Positions 55,001-64,000 of a DNA stretch of 64,000 bases are shown here, one piece after another. The stretch covers positions 39,471,477-39,535,476 of the forward strand of contig CM036622.1 in assembly GCA_020746105.1 (NCBI GenBank), given 5' to 3'. How positions within the stretch are numbered: the first letter of the stretch is position 1; each line of letters begins with the position of its first letter. The translations under genes were made by a program, and so were the position numbers. This DNA comes from Trogon surrucura (taxonomy: Eukaryota; Chordata; Aves; Trogoniformes; Trogonidae). The notes below the pieces were generated by a model. The model was not told where the DNA came from. It made no database searches and worked only from the letters and a program-made list of their open reading frames with translations.

Positions 55001-57001
55001 GTCACCACCCACAAAGTATTGTCTGTGCAAGTCAAGACTCTAGCAGCAGGCTCAGGAACAAAGGCTCAAACCCAAACCATAAGAGTTATGTCAGCAAACA
55101 GTTTAACTTCCTTTTTGCTGTGTGGGTGACCAAAGCAACAGGAAGGCTGTTTTTATTGAATCCTCATGGAAAGTAAGCTCTCAAAGCTTATTTCCTGAGG
55201 AAGAAATAAAAGAAGAGCTGGAACGGAACCACTTCAGGACAGGCACTAAAACAGCATTAAATACTCAGGAAAAATTACTTAACTTCAAAGGTAAATAAGT
55301 TGATATAAAAGGTTATTCGTGAGAACGAGTGTTGATCTCATGTTAACTCTTAACCCTTCAAGAAAAGACTGAGGATAGTCTAAGATACTAGCAACATTTC
55401 AGTGGAGAAATAAAACCTGGAATTTGGTACTTGGTTTACAAAATTCAGTAGATCGTTCAATTTGCACTGATGTTACAAGTTCTACAATTTGTACATGCCT
55501 GCAACAAATCCTGTTGACAGTATTGCCAATACTTTGGCCCCCATAGTTTTTGCATTTATAATTCCATTCTGGAGAACTGAAAGAAGTTTATAGTAGTAAG
55601 TAACATCAGAGTAATAACTGAACCATTTTTTCTGTTGGTGTACATGTTCTTGTCTCCATCAGGAAGTGTAAAGTGAAAAAGTCAGCTAACCTTATACCAA
55701 TGTTCACTCCATAAATTGGGTGGGATTTTGTTGATGTCTTGCTAAAAGGAATTACTTTAAAATAGAACTCTGTTTCAACTGTGTTTGTGTTAGACTTGAA
55801 GATACTGTTTGTAATTAAACCCTAGACTTCATTTTTCATTTTAATTTTTAAGCTACCAGAAATAAGGTGCTGGTCTGCTGAAAACCAAAAAAATTTCAGT
55901 ATGGTATTTGATCACATAAACTACTTAGACAGCACTTGATCTTGATTTTTTTTTTTTTTTAATCTTCGGATTTGAAATTTGTGACAAAGCCCAGTCCTTC
56001 AAGCAGGCATTCTGTGTTTGATTTGCAGCTGTCATTTCTGAATATTCAAAGAATAATTTTTATAATACTTACGAAAGATTTTCCCAAATTTAAAATTGTT
56101 TTTTTCATAATTCTTCTGATTCGATTTCATTCTCTATAATAGTCTTATTTTGTTGTGGTGTTGATTTCTTGATATTGGGGTTTCTTCAAATCCAACATGA
56201 AATGTCTTTTATTTCTAAAGTAATGCCAACCAGGTATCTATTATGTGAAACCAGTGACATGGATATTATTTTTCATTTGTTTTTAGAACAACTTATTAGT
56301 TTGGTTTTGGGTGGTTAAGTTTGCTTTTTTCTTAGTATGATCTTTGTAAGAAATATCCTACAAACTATTCATGCGATATTTACCATCTGTCCAAATTATA
56401 AAGTATCAAGAAATAGACTTTTTCTTTGGAATTCCGTGCCAAATCAAGTAAAGTATCTCAGAAAATATTACAATCCGCAAATCTGCAACCTGTTAGGGGC
56501 GGACAGCACTATTATTATTCCATCTTCAGAAACCCTGACTGCTCCAACGTTTGTGATTATATCCCAACCTAACATTTGACCTTCAGAGTAAGTCTTTGAA
56601 CATAAAAGAGGATTATAAACATTCCTTTCCCTCCTGGATATTTAAGCAAACAATCCTGAACTAAATTCCTTCTAATAGAAGTCTGCCATAACTTAAACTG
56701 CTAACTAAGGAAGGAAGGTGGGAAATCATCACAAATTCTGGGCATCGGACGTCCATGCCGCAGTGTGAGCTGGCAGCATACAAGACCAATCTTGATGAGG
56801 GAGGTAAAGACATCCCTAGAACTTTTCGGAGAAAAAGTTTACTGTAGAAAGAAAAACCTAATTTTTAGTTCTCTGCTCTCTCCAGAGCGAGGCAAAGTGG
56901 CAGTATGAGCTCGCCCTTCTGCATGTATTAACCAACAAATCAGCGCACACTTCTCTCATGGCACCATGCTAACTCTTGCCTGGAAGTATGTGCATATGTG
57001 A

Positions 57002-57056
57002 GTTGGGGTTGGACTAGATATCTTTCAAGGTCCCTTCCAACCCTTAACATTCTGTG
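57002..57056 (+). repeat. CR1 3' tail, plus orientation
   Basis: GGGTTGGACTAGATATCT and CCCTTCCAACCCTTAACATTCTGTG are the CR1 3' end. Only ~55 bp are present. The GC-richer 56740-57000 just upstream is not recognisable CR1, so a SINE with a CR1-type tail is possible but unproven. Confidence 0.75.
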
Positions 57057-60000
57057 AGTTGAGAGTACTGTAGAAAAGATCTGAAAGAAATAAGCTGAAA
57101 ATGGAAGAAATCATAAGGACGTGAGAAAAGCATTGTTATGGAGAGTATGAACGGACTTAAACACATAGGAAATTAGGCATTATTAAATCCACTATTAAAA
57201 AACATCTTATTAAAGTTGCTGATAATCAGCGCTATATACGATCCAATAGTTCAAGATATTACAATCTTCAATAAAGAGATAATTGAAAAAATAAAGAAAA
57301 TGCAAATTTTTATCATTTGTACCATAATTTGTAGCTAAAGAGTGTCCCTATATATTAAAAAAATATATATTTACAAAAGTAAGTCCCAGCCATTGGCTCG
57401 GAGACAAAGCCCATCATGCAGGATGTTTCCCTCTGGCCTGCCGCTTTTTCAGCTGAGCAGAAGCAGGCTCAGGCTCCTGCCACTTCCCAGCAGCTGCGTG
57501 TCTCCTCTTCCACTTGTGCGTGGAAGAACACCTGCAGATGCAGCTGCTACCTGGGCTGGTGGGTTTTACTCGAAGTCTTACCATATTGTCACACCTACAG
57601 GATGAGAACTTCAAAAGGAGACTCTAGTCTTGTGGTTGCCAAGTTTACAATATTTTATGACCTACCCAGGCCAAGGAAAAATCATTTGACACTTTTTTTT
57701 CCCCCCTAATAATATTATTGTTTTGTTTTTTGATTCTATAAGATGTACTTTAAACATGCTCTGTCTTTAAAGTGGATGTGCCCAGAACACAAAAAGGCTT
57801 TTAAACTAAAAGCCAGCTTTTACTTGGAATTTGAATTAGAATACTATTTAAATCAAGACAACTCAGTGTGACTAGGGACAATAGAGTATAAAATAAAAGC
57901 ATTTCCTCACAGCTCCTTTGCTTCCCAGCTTGTTGCTGTTAACTTGGATGCTTTCTGAGTGGCTGCAGGCACTGTTCCTTCTCCTCTAGTCCCAAGGAAG
58001 CATCCCCTTGGCTTTGAGGCACTGTTTTTCTCTCTTCTTTGAGTTGTTTCTCATTCTTTTTTACATGAGCAATGGGCTGGCATCTCCGTGCTGTCTCCCT
58101 GTCCTGCTGAACCTGATTTCACCTGCAGTCTCTGCTCTCCTTCCCAGCTCTTCACTGGCTGCTCAGTCGTTTCCCAGGAAAAGAGCAACCTGCTTCCTCT
58201 GTCAAAGGGCTCAGCCAAAGCTAATGAGGCTTATTAAAGAGACTTAACATAAAGCTGAAAACAAACATGCAATCTGCATATTTACATTTTGAAAGAAACA
58301 GGTTGAAATTCTCAATTTTTCAACATGACAAATAAGCATCTCATGTCCTGTGATGTCTTGATTTTCAGTTATTTGATGTGGAGTAATAAAGACAGACATT
58401 GTACCAGCTTCATAACAGACTGTTTCAAGAGTATTAAAAAAAAAATCAGCTAGGAAACATGGGCAAAAATTTACACTTTTTGTTTAAAATAGATGAAAGG
58501 TTGCGGTGTCCTTGGATCCAGAGAAGAGGGTTAACGAAATCAGTCTTTTAGCTATTTAAAAGCTGACTTCAGCTTATATAAAAGTCTTATCCCCTGCCTT
58601 TACAAAATGCAAACGTGTCCCTTATTAATATGGAATGTTTGTCATGGCTCCCTGCCACCTTATCCCATTGTTGTCATAAAACCATCGGTATAAAAACAGA
58701 GCATAGCAAGGATTCTTTGACCTCACAGATTTTTGGATCCTATCATTGTCCCTTAGGACTGTTGACCAGCAATGTAGGTTAAGTAGGTTTCTGTTCTGCC
58801 TGGTGGTATGCCTTAAAGGAGCACAAAAGCCGCTCTGAAACGTACAAGTACAGTGATTCATTGCACAGCAGCATTAACATCAGGGGAATAGTTCCCTGTT
58901 CTTCATCTGTACTGCATATTCCTTAGCTGCAACGAAGAAAATACTTTATTGAATGGACGCTGGAATGCTGCTAGAAATTGTTCCATCATTAGCCATAGCT
59001 CACCATATATTATTAACAATATGTGGTGCACTAAAGACCATGGGAAAGATTTTGCTTTATCAAAGTGCCAAGTATAACAGTTGAAATAAGCTCTTCTATG
59101 AAATTTAGGCAAATAAGCTAGATTTACAGCTCTCTATTCTCCTCAAGAAAAGTTTCAAGGGTGTTCAAATTTCTCATTGTGTCAACTAATAGAGTAGCAT
59201 TAAGTGCTGGTTTTAAACCTGATGATAGAAGAGATGATTTAGCTATTCATAATAGCAATAGTTTTCTCCTATTTTTTATTATAGTTTGTTACCTCTGCTA
59301 TATGCCATGCTAATAAACTTGTTGCAGAGCTAAGCACTGAATGCTAGAATTAAAGTATTTTATTTGGAGAGAGGTGCAGAGAGAATTTGTGGTCTTCTAA
59401 TTAAATAATGTGCCTGAACATGCATGCAGGAGAACTTGCATTGAAATGGCATGAGAATCCTTAATTCCAGTCTCTCCTAAATTCTCAAGTCTTGACTCTG
59501 TAACCATAACAACGCGAACAGAATGTGAAGCTGGGAGAAAGATGCAATAAAAATAATTTCATCACAACCTAAAGTGTCTTAGGTTCTCATAAATTGTTTA
59601 AAGGTCATTTCTCTGAAGATTTCATAAATTTAACTTATTAGCAAGAAACTAGAGAGTGAATTCCCCAAGCTTTTGTGAAAATCATCACTAATATGAGAAC
59701 AGGACTGTGCAATTTATGGAGAGACAACATCCCAGCATTATTCTTTCTTGTGGACCGCACTGGCACGTGTAGAACTTAAGTCTCTTCTGAGGGATGCGTG
59801 CTTGAAATGGAGTGTAAACCACTGTCTCTGCATTACATGGAGGATAAGCAAAAGAGAAATTTTGTGGCTTGTTTGTTTCTTATACATTTAAAATACAAGC
59901 AAAAATTTCTAAAGAATGTGTTTGTGTTGACATAATCTGAGCCCATACTTGTGCACCTAGTTTGTACAATGTTGAGAAGCAGTGGCGTTGTTGTACAGTA

Positions 60001-63000
60001 TTGTCTCCCATGTAAGCAGATAAATTCATGACTGTCTCAGAGTGACACAATGATTTATAATCGCTAATATATACTGCAATACACCTGCCAGGAGCAATGC
60101 CCTGTCTTGGCAGACTCTGGTTAAAGCAGACCATTTCAGCAGATAAAAGACTAGACCAGTGCTAGAAAGGGGCAGCAGGAAAGGAAATAAGATTTTGCCA
60201 TTTTTTTTTTATGCCAAATGTGTATTTAATGTAGACAAAACACTTCCATTGCTCAAGCTTTTTAAATAGCTATGTAATTTTACTCCAACATTGACGATCC
60301 ATCCACACAAAAACTATTCAGAGGATAAACAACAGTAAAAAGCAAATATATTAACTGATTACGCAATAAATATCTGTTACTTTCAATATAACTAATTATA
60401 GTACTGTTACAGTCTGATTAAAGGCAACCGAAAACTCTCCACCCCCCAAAAAATGAACCCACAATCCAACAAAAACAAAGGAAGAAAATGAAGCTTTCTG
60501 TGGAAAAATCTAGGCACTGAAAATATATTCAGATCTTTTATTAGGTTTTCTACTGATCCATAACCCCATCTGTTCTATCAACGAAACTGTTGTTTAAGCA
60601 AAAAGCATTTTTATGTGAAATTAACAGGTCTATTTTAAAACTAGATGTCTCTTCTAGACTTTATTGCATTATTTCCTAAATTCACCTAAATAATAAATCA
60701 GTGCCATTTCTGAAAGCAAAAGAATTTTCCTACCAGCTGTCAATACAGCTGCACAGTCACAGTTTCTATCAGGTCGTTCCTTAACCTTCATTTAGTCTTC
60801 TAGAATTTGCATCTGGGTCTATATCTGAGACACGAACATGTACAAAGTGTTTTTTAGAGATTTATATTTTTCTGCCTCTTTCTCTCCTTGCTCTGCCTCT
60901 CTATGTTCTTCCCTTTCTTGGAGTGTTCTTCAAGAGTAAATCAAACATCAGCTCCAAGTGCATGTTCCACAAGCAGCAAAAGAGAGAGAGGGAAGGAATA
61001 GAAGAACAAAACACAAGAGGGGCAAAGAAAGAAACACATGTGAGATTAGATTTGTAAAAAGAAAAAAGGACTGGGAGAAAAATGGACAGACAGATTGGCA
61101 TAAAGGACTGGTTCTTTGCTGTAAGCTGACTTAAGCTAAGGCGTATCTCTTCACTGACCTTTTCCCTTTGCTTCAGCAATTCAGAGATTGCTGTACTGAT
61201 ACAGCAGGTTGAGTATGTTCACTTCATATTGTGAATGGTAATTCATATTACTTCAGTCTCCTAGGTTCCTTAGAGTAAGATCAAATGGAGGTAAGTTCCT
61301 TGTCTCACTAATGAAAAGCTCTCTGTGTTAGGTGTATCACGTGGAGTACCTGCACCAAACCTCCCTCAGGCAGCAAGGTGCCAGCCCTGCACTCCCAGTA
61401 CCTCATCTTTTAATTCTAGTTCACAAAATGACTAATTTTCACTGGTTTGTCCAAGTTTAAAATGACAAGAGTTTTTTACGAGCAAGGCAATTTATTCTGA
61501 TGGTCACTTTTTACAAAGCACAACTCCAGACTCGGAAGCAGTGAGCTGAAACTCAGGACTCGGTCACAAATTGAGCTCTGATCTCCAGAGGTCTGTGATC
61601 AAGCGTAGCTTCATGATTTGTCCCGCTCGGGCTTTTAAGCATTGTTTTATGATAGTGGATAATCTGCTACCAGAAAAGGTATTATTTAAGAAGGTGGGAA
61701 AAGCAAGAGCATAAACAGGAGCATAATTGTTTGAAATGGTGAGTTTTGTGTCTGACTGCTTCGAGCACATACTTCTGCATTGTTGCTGTGGCTGAATGAA
61801 TCTGTGCCATAGAATAAAAATGTGTGCCACATACCAACCCTCATGAATTCTGCTGGGGCCTATTTCACTGAAGAGTGAAGGCACAAAAGCAGATGACAGA
61901 GTACATAATTTCCATATAGGTCTGCATTTCCTTTCAATAAGATAAAATACGTTGAAAAAAAAAGTGTCCTGTACAAGACTATCACACTGGTCTGAAACAG
62001 GAAGAATTTTAATGAAGCCATAAAGTGATTTGGTTTTGAAATCAGTATAATTCTCAGCAGAATAACTTCAAAATCTGAACTTTCTAGGGTAGGAGCCAGA
62101 GAAGAAATCAGGCAGATTTCAGACACTGATAGAATTTCTTTAAAATTTTAATTCTAAGTCTCTGAGAAATAAAAGCTTTTTCATGTGTCAGCTAATTTCA
62201 GTGAAGGAATATTTACTCTAAAATTTTCCAATTATTTAAAGTGACTGAAGCTAGAGATAGTATTTACCCTTCCCCCTTTTATAACTGGTTTGCCTGAACC
62301 AAACAGGAGTTCATTCCCAAGCTACCTGTGACACAAAGCTCACCCTTGTGCTCCTGCTCTAATATCAGATGCTGCTTGTATTCTGCTTAAATATTTAACA
62401 TCAAGCCTTAAGGTATTGCTCCTCTTGCCTAGTGGTGTAATGGCTAAATGCATATAGCTAATCTGAGCTAGTCATCATGACGCTGGTAAAGGGTCCAAAT
62501 GAGGATTTGTCCCTTTATGTCACACAGTCTGAACTTGTCTGAGTCCAAACCTTTAAAATTAGTCACCATAGTTCCTTTGTGTATCTGTATAAAAAGCAAT
62601 TAGATATCCTGACTGAGTCCTTCCTTCTATGTGTTACCTTTTGTTGTTTAACACAGGCTGTTATCAGGACCTCTCACTTTGGCTACAAGAGCAACGAGTA
62701 ACCACATTGTGGTGTGGACCTGGTAGTAGCTCCCAGCATACCCTTGGAGCAAAGAAAATAGAAGATACATGTAGAAAATCCTGTTGCCAATATATGAATT
62801 TTCCTCCAAATTGCCATCAGCTAGCACTTTAAGCCCTGCAATCTCTAAAGAATTTAATTCTCTGTGTTAAGGAGCTCTCTCTAGTACATTAAGTTCCTGG
62901 CTTCAAAGACTTGCTGTGGCAAGGACTCAGTTAAGCAGTATATGACATATAGCTTCCTTATTATTAGCTTGAGAAGTATTCCCTTTCAGTTTAATTGAAT

Positions 63001-64000
63001 GTTCTAGAGGATATACAGCAACACACAATTTTTATTCCATTTGCCATATATCATTTTGTTTACCTTTAGCATATCTGCTCCCACTCATCTTCTGTATAAA
63101 TTAAAGCTGATCTTTTCAGTCTCAGCTATGTGATTTTAATCATTAACCTCTAATGTCTTCTGTCTTACTCTTTACACATAGAGCATGCTTTTATGATACA
63201 AGGTAAGCCATTACTTTCATTGAGTAGTCCATGAGGATGTATAGATCTTTTCTCAGAGTATTTGTTTCATTTATAGTCTGTTTATACCTCATCTTGCTCT
63301 GCCTTATGATGATTCTTTCATATTTGCCAGTTATGAATTTTCATGATAGAAGCTATATCTGGGTCCTCAAATCCAGGCCCTTGTTATCATACACAGCCAC
63401 GTCATATAATTTTATTCAGAAGTTTAGTTAGCTTTCTTTTATGACCAATTATGGGGAATTCTTGGCTTGCATATTCCTCTCTACCTTGCTGTGCTACTGG
63501 GAGTTTCAAGAATCTGAGAATCGCTGAAGTACGTGGTACCAAGTACAGAGGATACCAGCTGACTATTCTGAAGTAACATGGTATGAGAAATGCAGGAAGA
63601 AGAGCTTTGCTTTTCTGTTTGGATACTTTCTAATAATTTCCTCATAAATTTATTCATAGCCATTTTATATCCTTTTGTGCTTGTGCCAGTGTCCTCCATA
63701 AACATAAGTCCCTCAATACCTCTGTTGTTCATCCTCCAAAGATTTTCTAGAGAGAAGCCATGTGTCTTTTAGCTTTTCTTTTTGTAAACTGAACAAGCTG
63801 AACTCTTTTGGAATACTCTTGTGAGACATACATCCTATTTTTCTGCTCACCTTAGTAGTCCTCCTCTGCTTTGTTCCATATTCTTAAGCGAGAATGATCA
63901 GAACAGCACACAGCGTTTCAGAGAACATCTGACTCTCTCCCAGCGGGTTAATGTGACCTTATCTACAAACCACAGCTTCTTGACATTCAAAGTTACCATC

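Larger units (their letters stand above)
40270..64000. other. Downstream sequence, presumed MALRD1 intron, no exon identified
   Basis: Mostly AT-rich and unannotatable by eye. It holds a TIR-bearing element (42672-42941), CR1 fragments (43199-43312, 57002-57056) and a deleted LTR (48701-49085). There are GC-richer patches near 56740-57000 and 57380-57600 with no recognisable product. The next MALRD1 exon must begin in phase 2 and complete the EGF module. The acceptor-like sites I checked (for example 40609, 43339, 43946, 46070, 50460) lead to stops or to non-EGF translations. Confidence 0.5.

Noticed and set aside
57342-57709. GC-rich open frames on both strands
   Set aside because: No domain, no splice context, and antisense frames are equally open.
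62629-62832. Cysteine-containing 67-codon frame after an acceptor-like site (acacag at 62656)
   Set aside because: In the phase required by the EGF exon the acceptor leads to a non-EGF translation that soon stops; cysteine spacing fits no module.
63735-63960. Text resembling an ancient CR1 (GCTGAACTCTTTTGG, GTAGTCCTCCTCTGC)
   Set aside because: Similarity is faint and interrupted and I cannot set boundaries.

Overview
This window is AT-rich vertebrate nuclear DNA, almost certainly from a bird. The evidence is repeated CR1 retroposons (3' ends with runs of ATTCTATGATT type), avian-type solo LTRs, an ERV-L-like provirus, and exons of one large multi-domain gene separated by kilobase-scale introns. 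I see no bacterial genes, rRNA, tRNA or CRISPR. The species cannot be fixed from sequence alone.

The only host gene I can support is MALRD1 (MAM and LDL-receptor class A domain containing 1, also called DIET1), on the + strand. Five coding exons are visible: 1669-1826 and 10333-10534 (one MAM domain split over two exons), 31105-31380 (two LDLa repeats), 38156-38281 (one LDLa repeat) and 40203-40269 (first half of an EGF-like module). All have AG/GT boundaries and their phases chain perfectly (1-0, 0-1, 1-1, 1-1, 1-2), so the order MAM-LDLa-LDLa-LDLa-EGF can be read continuously. It is the C-terminal part of the ectodomain. The rest of the EGF module, the membrane anchor and the 3' UTR are not identifiable in 40270-64000.

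The most striking object is a 5.9 kb provirus at 16558-22432, antisense to MALRD1, in the intron between 10534 and 31105. It has two 585-bp LTRs that I could not distinguish at any base, a 5-bp target duplication (AACAT), a primer-binding site matching tRNA-Ser(UGA), and one uninterrupted 1309-codon Gag-Pol-like ORF with complete RT, RNase H and integrase catalytic residues. Its only plausible start codon lies inside the LTR, so the ORF reads through the LTR end and the primer-binding site. No protease, env or dUTPase is recognisable, and a hydrophobic segment of unclear origin sits where protease and the RT N-terminus would be expected.

The rest is intron and downstream sequence with repeat debris: nine CR1 fragments, mostly on the minus strand (1-45, 2273-3370, 3778-3990, 24315-24786, 30562-30945, 33090-34065, 36801-37615, 43199-43312, 57002-57056); two decayed copies of one LTR family (34145-34920, 48701-49085); a 270-bp element with terminal inverted repeats (42672-42941); and a few simple or short tandem repeats. 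The other open frames are short and show no recognisable protein, and I treat them as chance.
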